Source: Desulfopila aestuarii DSM 18488 (GTDB lineage Bacteria; Desulfobacterota; Desulfobulbia; Desulfobulbales; Desulfocapsaceae). From it: a DNA stretch of 64,000 nucleotides. Positions within the stretch are counted from its first letter, which is position 1, and each line of letters starts with the position of its first letter. Below the pieces are notes generated by a model, which saw only the letters and a program-made list of their open reading frames with translations, ran no database searches and was not told where the DNA came from. Positions 18,136 through 25,838 of this stretch are shown here, piece after piece. Position numbers and translations under genes: made by a program. The stretch spans positions 62,001-126,000 of the forward strand of contig CAMBBS010000003.1 in assembly GCA_945863875.1 (NCBI GenBank). The letters are read 5' to 3'.

Positions 18136-19143
18136 TTAGAGCACATTCCCGCTTGGCATACGACTTTCGGCAATTCGTGTCCGCTGATCGATAAGATCAT
18201 CAATCTCCCTCCGCCAGTATTCCCGAGAGCCGAAACCGTCAATGGCCCGGGTGATGCCGTCGCCCTGCACCTGATGGGCACACCAGGCCATATAATGGAT
18301 AAAGCGCATCGCCCGGAGCGGCTCAATCAGCCGCAATGTTCTCCGGTCGAATCGCCGAAAGGTTTCATAGCCTTCAAGAAAGAACTCCAGTTCGACAAAC
18401 GATTCATCCACTTCCCCCGGCAGGAGCATCCAGAAATCTTGCACCGGCGGTCCCATGGCCATATCATCGAAATCAATGAGATAAAATGACTCGCCCGGCC
18501 TGTGGATGATATTCGCAAAGTGGCAGTCGCCATGGATACGGATGCTTTCCGTTTCGGTAAACAAGGGCAGTATGTCAGAGATAATGGCTTTAGCCGCCTG
18601 CTCCAGCGGTGCTTTCATGTCCTCCGGCACGCAGGGCGATCTGAGCAGATAGGCGAGCTGGTCATGGGCCGAGCGGTTCGGAGCCATGGTAATTCTATGT
18701 TTCGCCTTAACGGTCTCGCCGACCTTGTGCACTCTGCCGAGCAGACGGCCCAGCTGAAGCCACTGTTCTTCGTTGAACTCGTCGACACTTCGTCCACCGC
18801 ATTTAGGAAAAACACTGAACAGGACGTTGTCGCTCTCGGCAAGGGTCGTGCCATTTCTGAAAACAAGCGGAGCGACGACGGGTATCTCCTGCGCGGCCAG
18901 ATCAAGCAGAAATCTGTGTTCGTCGAGAATGGCCTCCTTCGTCCAGCGACCCGGCCGGTAAAACTTCACCACCATGCGAACCTTGTCGATGGTTTCAATC
19001 TCAAAGACCCTGTTGATATAACTGTTCAGTGTGCGAAACAGATTATTGCAGCGAATCCCGAGATCTTTTTCGACAAGATTCAGGACCCGCTCCGGGCCCA
19101 ATTGTTGAAAATCTTCACCCGTTTCTTCCAGCTGACTGGCCAT
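18136..19143 (-). CDS. srkA: SrkA/YihE-like serine/threonine protein kinase
   Basis: A 335-residue APH-fold kinase. The Brenner-type catalytic loop is 'IHGDCHFANIIH' at about residue 203 and the metal-binding motif is 'LIDFDDMAMGPPVQDFWML' at about 222, both exact hallmarks of the YihE/SrkA (RdoA) group. The N-terminal 'LNSYINRVFEIE' and 'VKFYRPGRWTKEAILDEHRF' fit the same family. In Escherichia coli SrkA is a Cpx-regulated cytoplasmic kinase that protects cells against stress-induced death. It has no dsbA neighbour here, unlike in enterobacteria. Confidence 0.9.
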   Translation of the reverse strand: MASQLEETGEDFQQLGPERVLNLVEKDLGIRCNNLFRTLNSYINRVFEIETIDKVRMVVKFYRPGRWTKEAILDEHRFLLDLAAQEIPVVAPLVFRNGTTLAESDNVLFSVFPKCGGRSVDEFNEEQWLQLGRLLGRVHKVGETVKAKHRITMAPNRSAHDQLAYLLRSPCVPEDMKAPLEQAAKAIISDILPLFTETESIRIHGDCHFANIIHRPGESFYLIDFDDMAMGPPVQDFWMLLPGEVDESFVELEFFLEGYETFRRFDRRTLRLIEPLRAMRFIHYMAWCAHQVQGDGITRAIDGFGSREYWRREIDDLIDQRTRIAESRMPSGNVL

Positions 19144-19515
19144 TTTTCCCTATCCTTTGTTTCTATGCTGCATTTTGCGATACCCGGAAATAGACGGCAG
19201 CCCGAAGCATCAATCGTTATGTTTTCAAGACAATGAGAAATTTTCATCATCTGGTACAGACAATATGCACTGACCGGCAAAAGAACAGTCAAGCGACAAA
19301 CGATTGTCATAGTAGCACGTTCAGCTGCATTCAGGAAGCGACTGCTGCAGACGAGGGGCAGGTCTTCCAGAGATTTTCAAGACGTATAAAAAAGATTGGC
19401 CAGATCATTTCCCGCGGTGTATGGTCAAATTCTGCCGAGTGGGTGATTTTTCACCTTTGATAAACTCGTATCAGTACGGGATTTCAATTATCTTTTTATT
19501 TTTTATTTCTTTATC
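19144..19515. other. Intergenic region, 372 bp, no gene seen
   Basis: The region between the divergent srkA-like gene and the next plus-strand gene is AT-rich toward its right end, with long T runs at 19490-19515. It presumably holds promoters for both. No RNA gene, repeat or credible ORF was recognised. Confidence 0.5.
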
Positions 19516-20406
19516 TTGTCACTGACAACAACCAAAGAACACTATCCGGCCCAGATGGACAATATCCACAAGACCGCCGTCGACGAGTCATCAATCGTTA
19601 CGACCGGTGGCTACTGCAGAAGATGCGCCAGGGAGCATCGCCTTGGTCCGGGCAATACTCGGCAGCACTGCCGGGATCTTATGCGCCGATTCGATGACCT
19701 TCAGACAATTGATCTGACATTCGATCCTTCTGCACCCCAAGAGAAAACCCTTGCAACACTGGGAACCGCGCCGCTCTTTGGTCCCGCCCGGGGCAAGATG
19801 TTCGGGGTACTGGAATGTCTGAGGCCGGACGGCACGGCCGTCATCCTGTATGCCTTCTCCGGACAATACCATGGGAGCTGGCTGGTTGAAGGGTGGGTGC
19901 CGCCCCTGTTCGACCTCGACGACTTCCTGTCGCTCACCGTCGAAAAAGAACGACAGATCAAGAAGCTTGGCCAAACGATCGAGCAGGGTGTGCCGCATTC
20001 AGGCGACTGGCTGGCCCAGAGGAAAAAGCGACGCCAGCTCTCGCAAAACCTGATGCGCGAAATCCACAACCTCTACACTCTCAGCAATTATCGGGGAGAA
20101 ACAGCCGGCCTGGCTGCAGCTTTTACCGGCAGCAAGGGCATCCCCACCGGTACCGGCGACTGCTGTGCGCCAAAACTCCTCAACTTCGCGGCAAAAAACA
20201 ACCTCCGGCCACTGGGCATACATGAATTTTTCTGGGGCAGAGAAAACAGAGCGGGAGGACATCGGCACGGTGCCTTCACCTCTTCCTGCGCGGAAAAATG
20301 TCAGCCGATCCTCGGCTTTATGCTGTGCGGACTCGACGAACGGGCAGAGACGACTCAGCCGTTGCCAAAAAACAACATGGCCAAAGAAAAAACCGGAACG
20401 GCATAG
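19516..20406 (+). CDS. Separate N-terminal domain of a fused RluA-type pseudouridine synthase
   Basis: A 296-residue protein that I recognise as matching the N-terminal extension of the long (about 550 residue) RluA-family pseudouridine synthases of gamma-proteobacteria. Shared segments are 'GKMFGVLE', 'AFSGQYHGSWLVEGWVPPLFD', 'GTGDCCAPKLLNFA', 'FFWG' and 'CAEKCQPILGFMLCGLD'. In those proteins this domain leads directly into the catalytic part; here the catalytic part is the next gene, 83 bp downstream in another frame. Cys pairs (YCRRC, DCC, CAEKC) suggest metal binding. The start may be the TTG at 19516 or the ATG at 19555; neither has a good ribosome site. Confidence 0.75.
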   Translation: MSLTTTKEHYPAQMDNIHKTAVDESSIVTTGGYCRRCAREHRLGPGNTRQHCRDLMRRFDDLQTIDLTFDPSAPQEKTLATLGTAPLFGPARGKMFGVLECLRPDGTAVILYAFSGQYHGSWLVEGWVPPLFDLDDFLSLTVEKERQIKKLGQTIEQGVPHSGDWLAQRKKRRQLSQNLMREIHNLYTLSNYRGETAGLAAAFTGSKGIPTGTGDCCAPKLLNFAAKNNLRPLGIHEFFWGRENRAGGHRHGAFTSSCAEKCQPILGFMLCGLDERAETTQPLPKNNMAKEKTGTA

Positions 20407-20489
20407 GGAGCGGTAACGAAATGGGTGAAAACGGTCGGCTTATTTCGTAACGGCTCCGAGGTGAGCAGCAAAGGAACCGACAGGCGGAC

Positions 20490-21122
20490 ATGGAAATTCT
20501 CTACCGCGACAGCGAGATCGTCGTCATCAATAAACCCGGGGGACTGCTCGCCGTGCCCGGACGAGGTGCGGAGAAACAGGACTGTGCCGCGGCCCGGCTG
20601 CGCCATCATTTCCCGGAAATGATTCAGCAGCCGGCAGTGCACCGTCTGGACATGTACACCTCCGGCCTGATGGTTTTCGCCATGACCACCGCAGCCCATC
20701 GATTTCTCTCCGCTCAGTTTGAAAAACGGGCGGTCGACAAAAAATATATCGCTGTTGTTCTTGGCAGCATTGCAGAAACCGGCGGGGAAATCAACCTGCC
20801 CTTTCGTCTCGACCCGGACAACCGCCCCCGGCAGATATTCGATCCGGTTCATGGCAAAATCGGCATCAGCCGCTGGGAAAAACTGGCGGCAAACGAGACC
20901 ACGACCCGCATACAATTTACCCCTTTGACCGGCCGAACCCACCAGCTCCGTGTCCACGCCGCCCATCCGCGGCCGCAGGGACTGGGCGCGCCGATCGTTG
21001 GCGACAGCATCTATGGCAGCGGCAGGGACGGGGACCAGATGCTGCTCCATGCCTGCTTCCTGCAGTTTCGCCACCCCGGCAGCGGCAAAACCGTCACCTT
21101 TCAGTCCCGGCCATCTTTCTAA
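20490..21122 (+). CDS. RluA family pseudouridine synthase (catalytic domain only)
   Basis: A 210-residue catalytic domain with 'VVINKPGGLLAVPG' at the start, the catalytic Asp motif 'VHRLDMYTSGLMVFA' (HRLDxxTSG) at about residue 50, 'KKYIAVV' and 'LTGRTHQLRVHAAHP'. There is no S4 domain. It probably converts specific uridines in rRNA or tRNA to pseudouridine, as for RluA. It follows the gene for the matching N-terminal domain, and the pair together corresponds to a single longer protein in other bacteria. A likely terminator follows at 21123-21160. Confidence 0.92.
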   Translation: MEILYRDSEIVVINKPGGLLAVPGRGAEKQDCAAARLRHHFPEMIQQPAVHRLDMYTSGLMVFAMTTAAHRFLSAQFEKRAVDKKYIAVVLGSIAETGGEINLPFRLDPDNRPRQIFDPVHGKIGISRWEKLAANETTTRIQFTPLTGRTHQLRVHAAHPRPQGLGAPIVGDSIYGSGRDGDQMLLHACFLQFRHPGSGKTVTFQSRPSF

Positions 21123-21160
21123 CGGACCTCATCCATTCCGGAGGCCGAATCCGTTTTTTT
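21123..21160 (+). terminator. Probable terminator after the RluA-type gene
   Basis: CGGACCTC can pair with GAGG and TCCG in an interrupted hairpin that ends in TTTTTTT at 21154-21160. It starts right at the stop codon of the pseudouridine synthase gene. The stem is imperfect. Confidence 0.5.
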
Positions 21161-21162
21161 CA

Positions 21163-22380
21163 TTATTTTTCACCGAGCTGGAGAAGCCAGAGATCCCCTT
21201 TCACCCAGCGTCCCTTTTCTTTTCTCAGTAAGGTTTTCCGGTTGGCCACGACCTTCCAGCCGGTCGCCTGGGACACTTCCTTTATATAGTCGGGAGTATG
21301 GGCAAATCTGCCGGTACGCTGCAATTGATAACCACAGCCGTCAATGTTTTCGGTCGAAAAACAGCACAGGACATCGCGACGGGCGCGTTCCCTGAGCAGC
21401 GACAAGGTCTCGGCAAGCTCACCCACATAGGCAAAGACATCAGCAGCCAGATAGAAATCGTAGCTTTCCCTGGTAGACTTGAGAAAGTTGACGATATTGC
21501 CGGCATGCAAATTCCGGTAGAGGTGTTTGGCCGCGGCAAAGGCGATCATTTTTTCCGATAAATCAACGCCGTCGAGCACGGCAACGCAGTCCCTGAAGGC
21601 CTCACCGCCAAGACCGGTGCCGCAGCCAAGATCCAGTCCCTGGTCATAGGTTTTTTTCCCGGCGGGACCGGTGTCCACCACACCTCTGATTGTCGTCGGT
21701 ACGCAATACTCCAGCTCGACGACCAGACTTCTTTCGTAATGCGACGAATAATTATCAAACACATCCTTGACATACGCATCCGGCGAGCAGGCCGTTCCGA
21801 AACCGGTCAACGCGGCGAGCATATGTTGTGCCGCTTGATGACCCGGCTGATATTGTAACACCTGTTGATAATAATAGACGGCACGCTCAGTCTGCCCGGT
21901 AAGGTGGTAGACATAGGCCAGATTACTGTTCGCCGACGGATGATCCGGCACCAGCTGCAATACCTCCAGGTAGGTCTCTATGGCGTGGGCGGGTTGTCCG
22001 CTATCCTTGTAACAGCCGGCAAGATTATAGAGCGTGTCAATACTCGAAGGCTCCATCTCCAGTATCCGCTGATAGGAAAGAATTGCCCCGGCCAGGTCCC
22101 CGGTTTTTTTCTGGGTCAAGGCAAGATTAAACAGAATATCCATATCTTCCGGATTCAAGTCAGCGGCCCGGGCAAAAGCAAGGCGGCCGTTTTCATACTC
22201 CCCTTGCTCGAAGTGAACCAGGCCAAGATGAAAGTGCAATAACGGCGCCTCGGGAAAATAATGCAGCAGACGCTGATAAGCCGCTCCGGCTGAATCGAGC
22301 AATCCGTTCCGCTGGTCCTCGATTGCCTGAACAAAAAGCCGATTCATTTCCTCATTGGACGGCTGGTTGGGCATGTTCAT
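21163..22380 (-). CDS. TPR-repeat protein with C-terminal methyltransferase domain
   Basis: A 405-residue fusion. Residues about 12-190 form five tetratricopeptide repeats with the 'A..L.P' spacing ('AADLNPEDMDILFNLALTQKKTGDLAGAILSY' region and similar). From about residue 205 a class I SAM methyltransferase follows, with 'LDLGCGTGLGGEAF', 'LDGVDLSEKMIAFAAAK' and 'YDFYLAADVFAYVGEL'. TPR-methyltransferases of this layout occur in many proteobacteria without a defined substrate; the repeats probably bind a protein partner. It is convergent with the pseudouridine synthase gene. Confidence 0.88.
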   Translation of the reverse strand: MNMPNQPSNEEMNRLFVQAIEDQRNGLLDSAGAAYQRLLHYFPEAPLLHFHLGLVHFEQGEYENGRLAFARAADLNPEDMDILFNLALTQKKTGDLAGAILSYQRILEMEPSSIDTLYNLAGCYKDSGQPAHAIETYLEVLQLVPDHPSANSNLAYVYHLTGQTERAVYYYQQVLQYQPGHQAAQHMLAALTGFGTACSPDAYVKDVFDNYSSHYERSLVVELEYCVPTTIRGVVDTGPAGKKTYDQGLDLGCGTGLGGEAFRDCVAVLDGVDLSEKMIAFAAAKHLYRNLHAGNIVNFLKSTRESYDFYLAADVFAYVGELAETLSLLRERARRDVLCCFSTENIDGCGYQLQRTGRFAHTPDYIKEVSQATGWKVVANRKTLLRKEKGRWVKGDLWLLQLGEK

Positions 22381-22591
22381 GATACGGACATAGTACGGGA
22401 AGAATCATGGGGATTTTCAGCTTGCCGTGCAGAGCAAACTTGGCTGCAGGGTCGTCCTCTATTCGACCGGATCAGCGAAATATCGGCGGTAATTTGGGCG
22501 ACATTGTAGTGGATTTCATCGCCTCACACAAGATTTTTTTTGCCTCTATTTTGTCGAGCGATGGAGGATTTCTCCAACTCCGGCGCTGGTC

Positions 22592-23845
22592 TCAGCCCCT
22601 CCCGTCCTCTGCCGCAGGCGGTCTTTTGCCGGGCAGCAAGAGACTGAGCCCCATCCCTGTCCCAGCCAGAACTGCTGCCAGTAAAAAGCTGCTGGAGAAG
22701 GTCCCGCTCTGCTCTGCGAGAAACCCGGCGCAGGCCGGACCAATGATCTGGCCGATACCAAAGAGAAAGGTGACAAATCCAAAGAGGGCCGCGGTCCGTT
22801 CGGGGCCGGCATGGTCGCCGACCAGCGCAGCCATGATGGGCGGGATACTCCAGACAACGAGACCAAAACAGGCTAAAGAGATATAGACGGAAAACATCGG
22901 CAGCCGTGCGGCAGCGAGCAGGTAGGCGGTCGTCTGGATGAGAAAGACGGCCGCCAGGGTCGCCTTGCGGCCGTAGCGATCGGAGAGAGAGCCAAAGAGC
23001 GGCCCCGAGGCCAGGCTGAGCAGTCCGACCCAGGCCCAGAGGCTGCCGGCCGCCTGTTCGGTCAGTCCGCGTTCCTGAACAAGGGCGGTGACGAAAAAGG
23101 TGACATAAATGACATAGGTGCAGCCAAAGAGAAAATAGATCGCGCCGCAATGGTAAAAGATGTTTTTACCGGCAACCGGCTGCCCCGATCGACCTTGGCC
23201 CCGCTTTTCAGCCGGGCTTGCCGCCCCTGTCGCCGCAGGTGCCGCCGTGCTCTCTCCCGGCTCCTCCGGTCTATTGCGAAACAGCATAAAACTGAGCAGG
23301 GCGATGCCTCCGGCAATGCAGCCAAGAACAATCCAGCTTACCCGCCATCCCGCCGCCATCTCGTTTAACAGCGGCACGCCTTTGCCAGTAACCAATATTC
23401 CCAGCCCGTTACCCATGACACATAATCCTGCCGCCCTGCCCCGGCTCCTGCCGTCGAACCATACCGACATAAGCGCCATAATCGGCACATTGGACAGAGC
23501 GCTGCCGACCCCGGTCAAAAAATAGAGGGGAAGAAGCAACAGAAAGTGACTAGAAAGGCCGACAAGGACCATGGAAAGAGCAACCAGAGCCAGGGCTGCG
23601 GAAATAAGCAGACGGGCGCCGAACCTCTCCGTCAGAGCCCCGCAGAGCAGGACCGCCAGCAGGTAACCGCAAAAATTGATGGTGCTGATCAACCCCATCT
23701 GGCCGTAGGAAAGCGCCAGCGCCTCGCCCATCGCCGGCAGCATCATGCCAAGGGAAAACCGCCCCAGGCCAAGACTGGCAAAAAGACCGGCTATCCCTGC
23801 CAGTACAATGATCCAGCGATAAGATGCCCTCTTTTTCACTGTCAC
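22592..23845 (-). CDS. MFS transporter (YbfB/OFA-like), probable GTG start
   Basis: A 12-helix transporter of about 417 residues from the preferred GTG at 23845, which has GGAG 8 nt upstream and is followed two codons later by another GTG. The frame is open to 24067, but the extra 74 residues are charged and unlike a transporter start. 'LGLGRFSLGMMLPAMGEALALS' in helix 1 and 'GYLLAVLLCGALTERFGAR' in helices 2-3 fit the YbfB/YjiJ-type MFS group. A central Ala/Pro/Gly-rich loop joins the two halves. Substrate unknown. A 60-bp degenerate copy of its 5' end lies at 28496-28556. Confidence 0.88.
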   Translation of the reverse strand: MTVKKRASYRWIIVLAGIAGLFASLGLGRFSLGMMLPAMGEALALSYGQMGLISTINFCGYLLAVLLCGALTERFGARLLISAALALVALSMVLVGLSSHFLLLLPLYFLTGVGSALSNVPIMALMSVWFDGRSRGRAAGLCVMGNGLGILVTGKGVPLLNEMAAGWRVSWIVLGCIAGGIALLSFMLFRNRPEEPGESTAAPAATGAASPAEKRGQGRSGQPVAGKNIFYHCGAIYFLFGCTYVIYVTFFVTALVQERGLTEQAAGSLWAWVGLLSLASGPLFGSLSDRYGRKATLAAVFLIQTTAYLLAAARLPMFSVYISLACFGLVVWSIPPIMAALVGDHAGPERTAALFGFVTFLFGIGQIIGPACAGFLAEQSGTFSSSFLLAAVLAGTGMGLSLLLPGKRPPAAEDGRG

Positions 23846-24511
23846 CTTTCGTTCTCCATCCAGCGGGGCCGGCCTCGTTCTTTGTGATCGTCGCCTTTTC
23901 CTTTTTTCTGCAGCAGAGGCAAGAATAATCGGTGTAAAATCTATTGCAAGTGTAATTGCAGAACACTGTCGGGGATGCTGAAACAGCAGGTTGCGCTGCA
24001 GAACATTATAAGCCAGCATGAAAGCAAGAAAACAAAATGACGGCAGAAAAAAATTCTCCGCCGTCATTTCTCAAATCATCAATTCTAACAAGCGCTTTGT
24101 TTCGAACGACAAGATGTGGGTGGTTTTTGCAAAGTCACTGCTCAAGGTCTTTTCCTTAGTTCGGGAGCGACTTCCGGATGACGGCAGAACCTCAGACCCC
24201 TGGCTGTTGAGGAGCCCACCGCGGAAATCGCGTTGCTGGCCTTGAGAACAGGTGGAATCAACACCTGCAGCTTTGCAACTGCAGACAGGCCAATGGACTG
24301 CATTCCCTGAAGGCGAGGCAACACGATACCGGAAGTCACAGAGTGATCATATGGCGTTAACCAAGAACATGAGACAAAGGGCTTTCCCATCGAGCCGTAA
24401 GCATGGTTCGACATGATGAGCAAAGCAGATCCTTTTTATTTATGGCCAGGCATTATCTTTTAAATTTTCTTCCTCAATACTCCAAATGAATGTAATATTT
24501 TAGACAAGTGA
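23846..24511. other. Intergenic region with small inverted repeats, no gene recognised
   Basis: About 660 bp upstream of the MFS gene and before the IscB element. Around 24220-24300 there are three adjacent short inverted repeats (CGCG/CGCG, CAGGTG/CACCTG and CTGCAG/CTGCAG). A minus-strand open frame at 24142-24423 has no recognisable domain. The left part probably carries the MFS promoter. The structured part could belong to a mobile-element end or an RNA, which I cannot decide. Confidence 0.4.
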
Positions 24512-24807
24512 AGATTTTTCCGTCTCTGCATATCCTCGTATAAGCGTCAACTGCCCGGCCCTGCAGGACGGAGCTTGTGAAAGCAAGTTCCCCTGTTGAC
24601 CAGGCACAGCCAGGGCCGCACGGCTAACGGGCCACGTGAAGAAAGAAGAGAGAGGCACTCTGGAATGCTCCACCGGTTCCAGGCTCCGCGACAAGGGGTT
24701 CAACAGGTTGAGGGGGTTAGGCCGGTGGTGCTGGGACAAAACCTTTCATTTCCATTGCCGAGGTGGTTTTCACTCGCGAATGCGAAGAATTTTAAAGGTA
24801 ACTTTCA
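24512..24807 (+). ncRNA. Candidate HEARO / IscB omega-RNA
   Basis: The 300 bp directly before the iscB remnant is GC-rich, has no ORF, and folds into nested helices. GTCAAC at 24546-24551 pairs with GTTGAC at 24595-24600 around an inner hairpin (GGAGCTTG 24570-24577 with CAAGTTCC 24584-24591, one G-U pair). CGGCCCTG at 24556-24563 lies inside the outer helix yet pairs with CAGGGCCG at 24611-24618 beyond it, giving a pseudoknot. A second hairpin (CTGGAA 24660-24665 / TTCCAG 24677-24682) has a loop CCACCGG that pairs with CCGGTGG at 24722-24728. Position and pseudoknotted layout fit HEARO, the guide RNA of IscB. Boundaries are approximate; a GTGA, the tetranucleotide I recall as a preferred insertion site, ends at 24511. 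Confidence 0.78.
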
Positions 24808-25221
24808 ATGCAGCATGTGTTGGTCATAGACAAAAACAAAATGTTTTTGATGCCTTGTCATCCGGCAAGGGCGAGGGAGCTTTTGCGCAAGGGAAAAGCT
24901 GCTGTCTATAAAAGATTTCCTTTTAAAACTTTGCTCCAGTATCCGGGATTGTGGTTGAAACAGTGCGTTTTGATAGGCAGTTCATGCAGCATCCTGAAAT
25001 TTCAGCTGTTGAATATCAGCAAGGGGAATTGGCCGGATACGAATAAAGGCAAAAAGCTCGGGACGTATGCTGGCAGGGTGTCTGCCCGAAAGCCCGGCAG
25101 TTTCAATACCAGGACAGAAGCAGGCACAATACATGGGATTTCATGGAAACCTTGCTCTCTTTTGCAGCGTGCCGATGGGCGTGGATTGCACCGCATTTTA
25201 TTGAGAGGGCATGCCGCTTAA
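24808..25221 (+). pseudogene. iscB: IscB remnant with RuvC and HNH parts deleted
   Basis: The 137-residue ORF is a scar of a roughly 400-500-residue IscB RNA-guided nuclease. Residues 1-42 match the PLMP domain ('VIDKNKMFLMPCHPARARE', 'RKGKAAVYKRFPF'). Residues from about 80 match the C-terminal domain ('KGKKLGTYAGRVSARKPGSF', 'GTIHGISWKPCSLLQRADG'). Between them, a second frame at 24951-25040 reads 'RFDRQFMQHPEISAVEYQQG' then 'ELAGYE' and a stop; in intact IscB this directly precedes the HNH domain. So two deletions removed RuvC-I with the bridge helix, and HNH with RuvC-III. The product cannot cleave DNA. IscB belongs to IS200/IS605-type elements and is the ancestor family of Cas9. Confidence 0.88.
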
Positions 25222-25313
25222 ATTCCATTTTCGACAAGAGTGACTCAATTCGACATTTACACATTACGGAACTCAACCGTGATGCGCTCATCAAACACAA
25301 TGGAGGAGAAGCA

Positions 25314-25838
25314 ATGGGTACGATAAAAAAAAATAATCCTGCTCTTCTGAAGGATACTTCTCCGGAGATACATGAAAGAGGCAAATCCAGTCGCACCGGA
25401 ATGAACCGGCAGGCACTGGCCCCGTCGTACCAGGACAATCTCCTGGAAAGACTCGCCGCCTGCCACATCGCTTCACTCTCTTCCATCGAGGTACCGGCGA
25501 TCGGCTATGGCATCCGTTACGAGTTCGGCATCTTGAAACAGGGAATCCAGAAGGGCTGGCGGGTCGCGTATACCGCCAAATGGCTCCAGCTGGGCGGCAG
25601 GACTGAAGGCTTTATCGACGCAAAGGGTAACTTCCGAGTGCGCCGGACTGCCGACCCGGCGGTGCTGAGGATTCCCTGCGACACCCCGATCCCCGGCTAC
25701 AAGGTCAACACCTGCAACATGTTGCGGCTGCGGAAGGCCGAGGCCTGCGAGTCCTTCGACTTTCAGTTCTTCAACGTCGGAGACTGTTACGGAACGGCGG
25801 TGTCCCTGACCGGCGGCGTGGGGAGGGACAGGCTATGA
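25314..25838 (+). pseudogene. Truncated glycogen phosphorylase (internal fragment)
   Basis: A 174-residue ORF with a very good ribosome site (GGAGGAG before the ATG) that matches a part of alpha-glucan phosphorylase. 'ERLAACHIASLSSIEVPAIG' and 'YGIRYEFGILKQGIQKGW' correspond to the well-conserved 'GRLAACFLDSLATL...IPAIGYGIRYEFGIF', and 'TPIPGYKVNTCNMLRLRKAE' plus 'CESFDFQFFNVGDCYG' correspond to the following part. The stretch 'NPWEIPRPE' between them is missing, and everything after about one quarter of the enzyme, including the PLP-binding Lys, is absent. It overlaps glgX by 4 bp (ATGA), so it could still couple glgX translation. No phosphorylase activity is possible. Confidence 0.82.
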
